From: Rallus limicola
Lineage: Eukaryota; Chordata; Aves; Gruiformes; Rallidae
DNA: 64,000 nt
Direction of reading: 5' to 3'
NCBI GenBank assembly: GCA_022605955.1
Contig: JAKCOZ010000005.1
Span: forward strand, 45,870,950 to 45,934,949
Position numbers and translations under genes: made by a program. Positions 12,001 to 23,345 of this stretch are shown here, piece after piece. Every line of letters begins with the position of its first letter. Positions within the stretch are counted from its first letter, which is position 1. The notes below the pieces were generated by a model. It was not told the DNA's origin and did no database searches. It worked only from the letters and a program-made list of their open reading frames with translations.

Positions 12001-14439
12001 TCAGGATGAGGTCAGTGAAGGGAAAGAATGTGACAGGAAAAAAAAAATGAAATGTTTTTAAGAGTTGGATGGAAAAACAAGGGTGTCTGAAGAAAAGAGG
12101 AGAAGTAACCGTGGTGTGCTACTTCTCAGAAACAGAATCTTGTTTCCTGCCATAGTACGCACTGTTCTCTTTCTACCGTGCCTGTTGAACAGCCTATCTC
12201 CTCCAGTGCCATTTTAAAACAGAATTCAAAAATGCAATATTCTTCTCCCACATACTGCCTGAGTGTTGTACAGTTTTCCCCATCCTATTTCTACCTTGAC
12301 TAGTGAGACTGCAAGTTCTCTAAGGAGATTATGCAAGAAGCTTTATGCCAAGAGAACCTACAAACCCCACTAGACCCCCTCATTCCCAGCACTGATTTTA
12401 ATTAGCGATCCGAATATTCTCGAGAGCATTTTCTACCTGTTGAAAAAGATCTACTATAGCACTGTTTGACACCAATATTAAAATATAGTAACATTACACT
12501 ACCATTAATTCTTTCTACGCTAAAGCCAACTGCCAAATTCTGCCGATGGTGTATTAAATGACACCTCACTTTTTGTAGCCTATTTTATTTTCTGAAGCCA
12601 GTTGTGCTTTTCAGTGGTGTTCCTTTTATATTAGGCAGGACTGAAAATTGCCTATTTTTTTTTTTGTAATAATAAATATAGTTTTTGTCAAATTAACTAT
12701 TTTATCATGAGTGGAAAACCAAACAGATTCATTACCAGTCACATAGTCAAGAAGTCAGGCTGTCATGCTGTCTGTCTACAGCAAACTCTTTCATAATTCC
12801 AAGAACAAAGAGCGTGAATGCTTAAAAGACTTAGAGATATCAACCTGATGTCTTAAAATCATACCCTAGCTAAACTCTCATTTGAATTACCCTGCTATGA
12901 ATTCAAAGTAGCTCAGATGACCACCATGGCAGACTTTGAATCTTTCCAATAAACTATACCAGGTTATGACAAACAAGGATCTAAACTAGGCTTACATGTA
13001 TATACAAAGCTGTGATTTTAATTTTTTTTCATTAAACTTTCCCCAGAAGCATTTTATATGTCCTCTCTGGCATTTATACTTACCAAAAAAAAAAAAAAAT
13101 GGAGACTGCATGCAGACTACAGCCACGCATAACACAAACAGATGCTTCCTGTTTCTTAATGGACACAGGCAACCTTTGGCTGAAGATGCAGCTTGTGTTC
13201 AATAGTCCCATTTTCTGTGAGACTTAATCATACCTCAGATCTGTACTGCCAGATTCACACAAATGAGCCAAATGCACAGCTCATTTTAATTTCTAGTGCA
13301 TTACAAAATGGCAATATTATATTTTTAGGTATAAAATGTCAATAGTCATTTTGGGCAACTTCCTTCTGGACGTCCAATTTCTCATTTCTTAAAAGATCTT
13401 GTGGCTTACTGGAAGTTAATGTTCAGCCTACAGAAGTATACAAAATGCTTTTACTTAGTGAAGAAAAAGAAAGAAAAATGCGTAGCAAAAATTGGAACTC
13501 ACGACAGAGGGATTTTGACCCAGAAGCTCTATTAAAATGGAAGATAAAAAGCATGTTTGTCATCGCTGAACACCTTCTTCTAATTGGTGTTAAATTCTAA
13601 AATACAAAGGCAATTTATAAAGCAGAGAAAGGGAGAAGTGTGAAAAGTAAGGAGCAAACAGGAAAATCAATATTAAAAGATCAATAGTGAATGAGTTAAC
13701 TTTTAAATTAGCCCTTTGTGATACAACAGTTTCAATTGACTCCACCTCTAGCATCTAAACAGCTTTGTGTCTTTTAGTTTAGCTGAACCTAAGACATCAG
13801 CTAGCAGACTGAAAGGATGCTTTACAAACCTGGTGTATAAAATAGTGAAAACTATCAGTGAAAGTAGGGAATGGAACACAGAGGGGAGAAATGCAGCCAC
13901 TCATGAGATGAAAAGACCATAGGACTACCCCTGGCTGGTGGTTTAATATATAGAATCCCATTTACAGCATTCATGAAAAACTCTTGTACTGCTCAAGGAC
14001 ACTTTTAGGCCTTTTCTTTGCATAAGGTATTCAAATGCATTTGTAATAATGTCAGTCTTTTCTACAACATATGAAATATGCCAGCAGCTTCCCTTTAAAT
14101 CGGTTTCCTGTAAGTAGTTTTGTTTGAAAACTGGCAAGTGCTGGGATTTTTTCTTCCCACAGACTTTTCTAAGGTGCCATTTTCTCATTTTACAAGCAAG
14201 AATTCTCAGTAATCTGAATAGGAACTTAAAAGAGGATACATAAAGGAAATTGTCCATGTCATATAATGGAAAAATAAAGAGTAAATTAGGAAACAATTAA
14301 AAAAGCCAAAGGGTGAAAACAAATTTTCCTGGGTTTTTTTGGTTTTTTTTTTCCCCAGGAGTACTTGTCTGTCTTACTACAACTATTAAGGGTATTAGGT
14401 GCCTATTCATAGTTAGTAAATGAAATAGCATTTTTGTTT

Positions 14440-14680
14440 TAATTCATTGCTTCTTTAACAAATGCTAACTCCCATCTCTGCTTCTTTAAATCCACAAAAA
14501 TCTCCACGTTCAATCCTAAGAAGTATTATAAAGGCTGTAAATCTTGTTTTAATGGAATGTACATTTAGCTATGAGGAGATAATTGACGTTATGGAGGGCC
14601 TAGATGCTGAATTATATAGGTTATCTAATACAAAGGGGACTCATTACCGAAGCACTACAAACAAGTAGTAATATATGTAT
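14440..14680. other. AT-rich intronic stretch, possible conserved noncoding element
   Basis: This stretch has no repeat structure or low-complexity decay and reads like slowly evolving noncoding DNA. That is an impression only; it needs alignment to another amniote. Confidence 0.15.
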
Positions 14681-15609
14681 ATTGTTCTGAGTGGCGTTAT
14701 AGCAAAAGTGTTCGGGTCTGCAGGGATTTATAAAACACAAGAAAACAGCAGACATGCACTTGTAAATTTGTCTCATTTGTCTCTGAAGTTAAAGGTTATT
14801 CCCTTGATCTGAATTTGTAATAAAAACATGCTAGACTAAGGTTTGTAGAGAATGTTTGAATATGTAAATTGTGTATAATGATAGGCAATTATAGGGTAAA
14901 AACTGGACCTTATGAATGTTACAGAATTGCATGGAGCATCAAAGTATTTTCCTTCAGATGAAATATTTATCTTTTATGCATGTTATAAGCACTTTTTCAA
15001 AGGTATTCAGCAACCTATTTGAGTGGAGAGTTGACAAAAATCAAACCATTACAACCGACTAAGACTGTGAGCTTATGCACAGGAGAAGCCACAGCTTTTT
15101 ACAAAATATACATAATAAATCTCTTGAACTAATGGTTCCGGAGATGGATCCTCAAGGACAAGTTCCACCGATTTTCACTCCCTTAGATGAAAGCTGGTCA
15201 GATGCTTCTGGATTTTTTTTAAGATCTGCGGGTGGAAGTGTAGGGAGGTAGGCTGGGGAAAATAACTAGGTAAGAATGTGAATTTTCTTGGACTGATTCA
15301 ATGAAGCCCCATTTCCCCTTCAGTTCTTTGGCTGCTGTTTTCAGGGAATAATATTTTACAAAAAAAAAAAAAAGGAGGCTGCACTGAGATAGAGAATAAA
15401 GCTGGGAGATGATACTGTAGTTTATGCTGCTGAAGATAAGGTTTTCTCCTTCTCTGAGCACGACAGTCTGTTCAGGTTAACCAACTGCAGTGTTAGAATA
15501 ACTCCAGCCGACTTGTCACAGAGTACAAAAGTCATCAGCAACTGAATGTTCTTTTCTGCACCGCAATTAAGACGAATCAATACGACGTGCCACAAATGGT
15601 ATTTTACTC

Positions 15610-15990
15610 TCAATAAGAACTCGGGCTGAGTTTATTCAGAATATTTTAGCGCTTCCCCAGGGGATTTTGGTCCGACGCAGATGGCAAATAAAGTACTCAG
15701 CCTAGGGCTAGAGCACATTATGCTAATTCTAATGTCAGATGTACTTTAATATACAGCTCTATTTAATCACCCCATTATTTCACATTTCCATATGAAAAAC
15801 CTGCGGCACTTCTGCAGAGCTTTCACTCTGCGACAATGCCAGCTTCCTTCAACTAGCTCACTGCGAAAGAGAAAAGAAGACTGGTCATTCTCGCCAGTCA
15901 AAATGTTACAGTTTCAAAGTTTCAGTATTCCTGAATTTAAAGTGGGTCTTCCAGCGCAATTAGCAAATTGCTCGGCTAGAATGCTGATAT
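15610..15990. promoter_or_regulatory. candidate conserved noncoding element in the BCL11B intron
   Basis: This is repeat-free mixed-composition sequence with dense homeodomain-like motifs (ATGCTAATT, TTTAATC) and a CATATG E-box inside TTTCCATATGAAA. Such composition is typical of enhancers in introns of developmental transcription-factor genes. No alignment was possible, so this is inference from composition. Confidence 0.25.
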
Positions 15991-17462
15991 GTACAAAATG
16001 CTAAGGAGGTACGGTTGAAAAAAGCATAAAAATAACAGCCCTCCCTCTCTACCTTATCCGCGTGTGTGCACAGACATAGACAGAGGCACCTTGCAAATCT
16101 GCTGGCAGAAAAGTAATAATACAAACGAAGGGAAGATTTTCATAGTGCAATTCGACCGATGTTCTCAGTACTTGCCACCAAGACTGCTATTCCCTGCTGC
16201 ATGGCTTCCGTTGCTCAGAAAAACAGATATGGCTGGCACAGCTGCCAACCTACAGATGTCTCCAAATAAAATCTTCCTTGTGTATCAAAAATTTTTGCCT
16301 GCAACAAACTACACCTCAAATTAGGTTTAGAAGCCACACACCTTCAGCACCAACCACTATCCAAATTATCTGCAAATTTACCTTGATGCCACATCTCTGG
16401 TGACCACAGGATTTGAGCCTATGGACTTGAAGTTGAAATGATTCAAAGCTGGATTTATGCTGAAAGGAACGAAGGGGGAAACTTTGCTGTGGGGCTGTTT
16501 TCAAACCATGTAGGACCTCAGTGTGCAAGCAGGGCAAGCAGAAGCAACCCATGGAGCACCTCTTCAGCACCCAACCATTCCCTTCAGACTAATTCTGTGA
16601 AGGACTCTTAATTCAGAGTGCATGTACAGTCAACAGTGAAATGAGTTGCATGGCCTCAGCAAAATCTTCCCCCAGTTTGGCATAATTGGGGCTCCATGAC
16701 AACTAGCACTGCACATCAGGGGGAGCCAGGTCAGGACTGGATTATACCGAGCTGCTATTAGAGGAATGTACAAAGATTAAGTCGATCTTTTTTTTTTTTT
16801 AATCATTGCATTAAACCTACAACATATTTCATAAAAAGAAATCTATTTAGGAAAAGACCTACTTTTTTCCTCCTCCAACCACCCAATCTGCATCCTTTAA
16901 AAATTGTTCAGCAATGCATGCAGCAGCCAGCACCTGGGGCCAGATCTCACCTGGTTTCACTGTTATGCATCAACATTTAAAGATACAGAACTGCACTGCT
17001 GTGCCTTAGCACGACATATGCCACAACTTCCATGCCCTAATTTGAACACAGTAGATTCAAGGCAGAAATCCTTATATTTTCAAGTTTCCTTTTATTTATA
17101 TATATTTGTGTTTGTGTCTGTGTGTATGCATGTATATATGTATATGTATATGATTTACTCTCTGTAAGGCTGGCTATGAACACAGCATTGTGCACAAAGA
17201 AGAAAGGGAGCTGGGTACAGGGCAGAGGACCATCTTTCCCCAGCTATTCCAACTAGACCTTCAAATACACAATCTTGGGAGAAGTGTATGCAAAAGTTTC
17301 ACCCTACTGGAAGCTTTTCCTGAATGCATCAGAAGTTAATTTAATAAATTAAGGCAACTTTAAGATTTGTTTAAAGCAGAGAGTATCTCACCCTGAAAAT
17401 TAGTAGATAAATTCAAGAAGAGAACACAAAAAGAATGTCTAATACTCAATACAAATCACACC

Positions 17463-17492
17463 GAAGCCAGTAAGAATTTTTCCACTGGCTTC
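17463..17492 (+). mobile_element. small palindromic repeat fossil, amniote type
   Basis: GAAGCCAGT (17463-17471) and ACTGGCTTC (17484-17492) form a perfect 9-bp inverted repeat around a 12-base loop. The following CAACAGGCTCCGGAT resembles the CAATGGGAGCAGGATC motif of common sauropsid palindromic elements. The remnant may extend over about 17455-17508. Confidence 0.4.
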
Positions 17493-18835
17493 AACAGGCT
17501 CCGGATGAGTGTTGTCTTCCATCTTGGGATTTGTTAGTCTCAAGACACTGTCTTCAACATAGGGATAAATCTGGTTTGTGGTGGTGTAGTTAAAAGAAGA
17601 GAACTGAGTTCACAGCAGCTGTAAATCTAAAGAACCCAGCTGTAAATATTTTAGAGGGATAAATGGAGATATATCTAGTAAAGCATCTTTTGTATCTTTA
17701 GTTAAAAGAAAACCAGTTGAAATAGGAGAAATGTATAAACTGAAATTAATCCTTGACAATTCTGTTGGTTTTTCTTATGCTGATATTATGTTGGGTTTTG
17801 AAAATAAAAAAAAAGGATAATAATTATTCTCCATAGATCTATCCTGTTTCTTTAGCTCGCTTTAGATAAACTGACTGCATTCCTAAACTCCTTAATTAAG
17901 AATTCTCTGGGAAAAAAAATGTAGCTAAGACTAGCAAAACATTTTTTTTTAATAACATATTTTTGCTTGGCAATAAACAAATTTGTGGAATCCCATTCAA
18001 TTTCCATCATTATGGAAATTTTCTGAATGCCAGAATGTCTGCAAACACATCTTACACTAAAGGGTTCCTACAGGACTCAGAAGTCCTGTAAAGGAAAATC
18101 CTAAACTGGCTGAACAAAGGAGCAAAACGAGCAGAAGCATTAAAAGTCTAAATACAGGGGACAAGGCGGGACAAGGGATGGAGGAAGATATAAAATACTT
18201 CAGATGGAAAAATAAAACCTATCAGTTACAGAAGCAGGGATCCTGGGGGTTGCTCTAGATTAACCAGTTGAATTGCAATCTCTGAGTATGAAGTTGCGAA
18301 AGATGAATCTCCAATCATACTTCCCGAAGTGCAGAGATAAAAACGCAATTTTTGCTCCTTAAATAGGTGGTGGTTTATGCCACTGTAACACTGCAGAAAA
18401 TAATGCCAATGTTGGCTTAAAAGAAGATCCTAAAAACTTCCTATTTTATTTCTATAAAATCCAGATTGATCACCTAAGAGAAGCGTAATTAAACAATGCT
18501 AAGCATCCCAACCCCTTTGAGAATGTGCTGCCGAAAAATATTTTTAGAACAATCACTGTAGTAATTCTTCTTAGTTGTAGAAACACTCCAAATCAGAAAG
18601 TCAATTTTTCCTCTATTTGCAGAAGTGTGCTGGTTTTCACTGGAAAGGCGCCTGTGTTTTGTTTGGCTGCTGTTCATATACTGCCTTGGCAGGATTTCCT
18701 TGGATTGCTTACAGTGAACATTGCTCTCGCATACAGTAGCACTCCCATTTTAACCGTCCCAGCCACACGTTTTCTAATAACACACGGAGAGCTGCAAAAT
18801 CCCTATAAGCACAGCTCTTTAAAGCAGCAACAGAA

Positions 18836-18917
18836 GGGGGTGGGGGCGGAGGACCAGAGTGGGGATGGTGGGGGAGGGCGGGCGGGGGGGGGGGGGGGGG
18901 GGGGAGCGGGTGGGGAG
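18836..18917 (+). repeat. G-rich tract with G21 run, G-quadruplex potential
   Basis: About 80 bases consist mainly of G runs of three or more, including 21 consecutive G at 18884-18904. The plus strand could fold into several G-quadruplexes; the BCL11B pre-mRNA would carry the C-rich complement. Confidence 0.9.
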
Positions 18918-19683
18918 AGACTCTGCCTGTTCAAAATCCAGCACTGCAAACAGAGGATAGTCCTTTTAAAAAACAACCAATGTGAATTGTGTTTAAGGAG
19001 CAGCTTTCCAGGAAAAGGAAAAAAAAAACAACAACCCATCTCCGAGAAGAGGGCCTGATTCAGCTGATTCACTGAAACTGATCTGTGCTGGCTGGGCTCC
19101 GAGCATCGCTGAATTGGGTCCTAAGTACCATTTATTTTCTGGTTGGGTTTTTTGTATTATTATTTTTCCTCTCCTTCTGAGGAGCGTGCAGATAACTTTG
19201 TAATTCCTGGTATTACCTTGCACGCTTGAGACCCCGCACCTGAGCCTGTGTTTCTTGTGCATCCAAATTTTCTGCCCTGTCTGGGGTCTGTGCACCCCAG
19301 AAAACAGTACTCCACTGTGGGAATCAAATGGGCAGGCGAGATGAAAGAGGAGGACATCTATCTCGCTGAAATAGTAGTAGGAAACAAATGCAGCATTTCT
19401 ACCTACGGCTGAGAGAGAGAAAGCCAATAACAAAACCGTTATTCAGCTCCGTGCCCTTTACAAATAGGACTGACTTGTTAGTGGACAGCTGCAGCTCAGC
19501 CCCCCTCCACACCATTCCAACTTGCTGCCTTTGCCACCCTGCTTTTGGAGATCGACAGCAATTTGCATCTCCATGCATCTCATTTCTCGTTAAGTAAGTT
19601 GATTAATTTGGGCGAGGGAAGTTGTCATTCAAAAAACCAGAAATGTCCACTGGCATTATTTCTGCCTTTCAAAATTTGCCGAC

Positions 19684-19784
19684 CTCCCCCCACTCCAGTC
19701 CAGCCCCCACTTCACACCTCTCTTTCTCCCTGTCCCTTTCTCCCCCCCCCCCACCTCCCTCCCTCCCTCTCCCTCTTTCTCCCT
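19684..19784 (+). repeat. C/T-rich low-complexity tract
   Basis: This is a polypyrimidine stretch of CCCTCC-type units with a C11 run (19742-19752). On the BCL11B strand it is a purine tract. It is simple sequence without recognisable coding content. Confidence 0.85.
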
Positions 19785-20513
19785 GTTGTTTACAAAGGTT
19801 TCATTATGTTTTCAACTAATCAGAAAGGCCTACTAATACACAATTAACATGTGACTATAAAAAAATAGCTTCCAGAAGAAGGAAAAGTAATTAAGTAGAG
19901 AATGCTTTTCAGTAAGTGCTCGCTTTAACCCATCGTCAGAGAACACAGTCTAGGTTAGTCCACAATGGATGGAACAGATGCCAAGGGCGAAATGTTAAAA
20001 GCAAATAAAAAAGGACATTATTTTCTTTGGGAATAATAACTATCAGCGCCACAAAAACGAACATCAGACTGCAGTTGTTTTTATCTGACCTCCTCTTTCC
20101 TCCACTTTTCTAAAGTGCCTTTTCTGTGTGTTTCATTAAAATAAATACAAAAATAAAGGTATCGTTTATTGCATCTTTGCTTCCAAGGTGACAGGAAACC
20201 AAGAAATCAGCATCACCATCAAAATGGCAAAATGCTGGAGGTTATTAAAAATAATTTACTTTAAAATATTTTAGGCATGAGCATACACATCAACTAAGCC
20301 CCCGAAAAGTTAGTAGGAATTCTGCCCATGCAATTACAAGGGACATTGAACCCTCTGCAATTTGTGCTGCATTATCACGATATACAGGAACTATAGGAGA
20401 CAGCCTTAAAGGTCGTAGTGTTTGCAGCACTGCAGTTATTAACTTTGGATCTCTCTGATGACACTGTCCTCAGCTGGAGAGTTGCTGCACAGGTGGTAGT
20501 CTGAGGACCTAGC

Positions 20514-20548
20514 ATATATATGGTATACTACATATATATGTGTATATG
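20514..20548 (+). repeat. TA-rich near-palindromic tract
   Basis: Alternating TATATA blocks on both sides of GGTATACTAC form an imperfect palindrome. This looks like a decayed TA microsatellite. Confidence 0.6.
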
Positions 20549-21200
20549 GGGGAGGGAGGAGCATAAATTAAAAAATCTTATCTAAATATATTCAGCTTTT
20601 TTGTTTGGTTGGGTTTTTTTATACAGGGATTGTCAAAATATGTCCTAATGCTCCCTCTGTTCTTGACACATCCAGCCGACCTCCACAGCAAAAATGGTTC
20701 CCTTTGGAAAAATATATATTCCTCTAGATGTCTGCCCTTGGAGTGGAGGGTTTGGGATATTTTTTATTTCTGTTCCACTCCACCAAATGAAGTCTAAAAC
20801 AAACAGACACTTACTTGTATATTTTGAAAGGCAGTTTCTGCAAGGAGCTCAGTGTTTTCAGCAAGATGCTAAAATACCACTTTGGTCCCTCTGAAATCAA
20901 GGGGGTAGCTGAGGAGTGTTGGGAGAAACAGGTCCTCCAAAGTCACAAAGGACCACATGCAATAACAGTTCCTTTTCCTTACATCCCCCCCCACCCCCAT
21001 GAATTTATACTCCAAACTATGTATCACATACAGAGTATTTTTTACTATCCAAAATCCCATTAGTTTCATTGGCACTTTAGGTAATAAGATTTGCATGGTA
21101 AAAATTCCATTTCTATTAGATTGGGTCCATAGGACTCACCAGCCTGATATGATTGTCAGAGGAAAGGGAGGATGTGTGGGTTTGTTACAATATGAGGATT

Positions 21201-21390
21201 TGTCCACACAGAATTTGGCACCAGTTTAATCAAAAGGACTCATTTTAACCAGTGCAAACCCCAGTATAGCCTCTATTTCTGTTAGCTTAAAACTGGCTAT
21301 AGCAGGAAATTCCTCACTGAAAATTTATATAGGTTTGCTAAAACAGGTCAGCTAAACTGGGGTGGCAATCGGTTAAAACAGTCTATACCC
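21201..21390 (+). mobile_element. ancient DNA-transposon-like (MITE) remnant, amniote type
   Basis: The stretch starts TGTCCACACAGAAT and contains CCAGTTTAATC, CCAGTGCAAACCCCAGTATAG and GGTCAGCTAAACTGG, then ends near GTCTATACCC. This order resembles a widespread sauropsid family whose copies open with a GTCTACAC terminal motif and carry repeated GGTTTAACTAAA blocks. Identification is from memory of that family; terminal repeats are degraded. Confidence 0.45.
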
Positions 21391-21799
21391 TGAAGTATTC
21401 TGGATGATCTGTCTGAAAGTCCCCCTCAGTTGAATTAGTGGAAGAGGATCTTCCAGACAGACCCAAACTGGCTTCCCACAAGGAAGCCTATAAGAGAAAT
21501 GATGGCATCTTGGGCTGGAACCTCGAGGTCTCTTTCAGGAGAGAGTAAAATCAGCTGAGATCCCATCAGCCAGATCCTACTGTTCTTGCTCTAATAGGAA
21601 CATAAAACCCCTGGGTTGTGTCCACAGGAAGGACCCCATTTTTAATCGTGGCCACAAGCAGAAGCTTAAGGAAAGAGCATGCGAATCAAGGCAGGAAAAA
21701 AATCCACAACTAGACGCTCTCCAGACCTCCCAGTTTCTAGTCAATGTTTTAGAGTTTTTCAGTACCAGCAGTTTTCTGAACCTGCTTGTTACTTTTAAT

Positions 21800-22720
21800 C
21801 CCTGCAACATCCTGCGGCAATGAGTTCCACACCTCCATCTGAGGTGAGCAAAAAACTACATCGGCTGTAGGTCTGGTGCCTGACCCAGGACATTTAGCAG
21901 GAATACTTGTGTTGCCAAGTGCAACCTGAGTGTGTCATGTCAGCAAACCATCACAAAATACTCCCTAGGAATACAGACAGCAAAATCACAGTCTCTGATG
22001 TTACACAACTCTTATTTTAGCCAAATCCACAGGAGGCTCACTTCTAACTAACAGCGGGTGGAAAAGTTCAGGATTGAGCACAGATCAGATACAGCAGCTC
22101 CTTCCCAAGCCATCCTTCCTTTAGTTTGTTTACTTTTGATTTCTGATCGACTAAATAGTTTCTTGTTCTGTCCCTAGTCTAGGTTTAACATCTAATCTAG
22201 GTTTAAATGCCTCAAACAAAGGAGATGTATTCACGAAATTCTAGGAGATGGGTTTATAAGTACATTACTGAAACTTGGCATTTTTCCACCTCTTAAGAAC
22301 ACTCTACAACCTGAAAATCAGTCATGGTCTGGAAGTTTTTCCTAATGCTCATTTCACACATAGTTCAGTTTACCTATTATTCATGGCTCTCATTCCAAAA
22401 ATGTACCTGGTGTGCAGTATCAAGCAGATACTGAAGCAGACTTCATAACCTCACTCCAAACCTAGAAATGGGGGGAGTGTCACACTACTGTGATCACCCC
22501 TTATGTTCCTTGTTATTCAAATCATATTCCCCTCTACCTGCTCCTTTTTTAATTTGCTCATATATTTTTAGTTCATCTTTTCCTATGAAATGATCCCACC
22601 AACTTTTTAATCAGTTCTGTTATTCTTCTCTGAACTACCTCTAATTTGACAAATCCCTCCAGTTAGCAAGGTGCACAGAACTATACACAGTGTTGGGTCA
22701 TTGTTCTGTGAAAAATGTTT
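21800..22720 (-). mobile_element. old CR1/L3-like LINE remnant, broken, antisense on the plus strand
   Basis: Scattered matches run in the expected antisense order: GCAATGAGTTCCACA near 21818, CATATATTTTTAGTTCATC-type sequence near 22560, and TGTTATTCTTCTCTGAACT at about 22618 followed by CTAATTTGACAAATCC. These correspond to the 3' end of old amniote CR1-type LINEs. The copy is highly diverged and carries no open reverse-transcriptase frame. Exact borders are uncertain. Confidence 0.5.
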
Positions 22721-23234
22721 CCAGCTTAGCCTAGCTGTGGATCAGATTCTGACTTCAAGAAGACCCTGGGATGATGAAACTGAGAACTGAATTTGGCCCA
22801 TGTGTGTAACAAAGGCTGACTGAAGTGTAAAAATTGAGAAGTAGGGCCATTTTCCACAGCTTGGTGTTATTGTCCCTGGATCAAGAGCCTTCCCTCCTCC
22901 ACGGCCCTTGAGACCAGCAGACAGATCTGGGTGACAGAGGGATTAATTGACAGCCTTCAGTCCAGGCTGTTTTGCCTTTATCAATCTCAGGCAGATGCTT
23001 AACTCTACTGAGAAGTTATTTTCTAACCAAAACATCATGGCACGGCAGATTTACAAAAAAAATGCCACTTGAGGGATATGGGATGCAAAGCATCAAGAAG
23101 GACCCCGGACACGCACAGAGCAGACAGCAATCAGGCTGACTTATAGTCAGAGTTTGGCGGAAGGCTCCAGATAAGCATCCAGGAGTGTCTGACAAGGGAC
23201 AGATAGTGAGGATGCCAAGGAATTGTTTGGGGCA

Positions 23235-23345
23235 TCCCACTGGGGTATAACAAGAAGTAATGGGATTTAATTGGGCCAGTGATGGTGTGGGACGATTATC
23301 AGGAAAACGCTTCCTAACTCTGAGGCCAGCAAATCCTTAAGAGAA
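23235..23345 (+). mobile_element. CR1-like LINE 3' fragment, sense
   Basis: The order AAGAAGTAATGGGATTTAA, then ATTATCAGGAAAACGCTTCCTAACT, then CTGAGGCCAG resembles the conserved 3' untranslated part of amniote CR1 elements (GGAAAAACTTCCTAACTGTGAGG type). The orientation is opposite to the remnant at 21800-22720, so the two are separate insertions or a rearranged pair. Confidence 0.5.
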
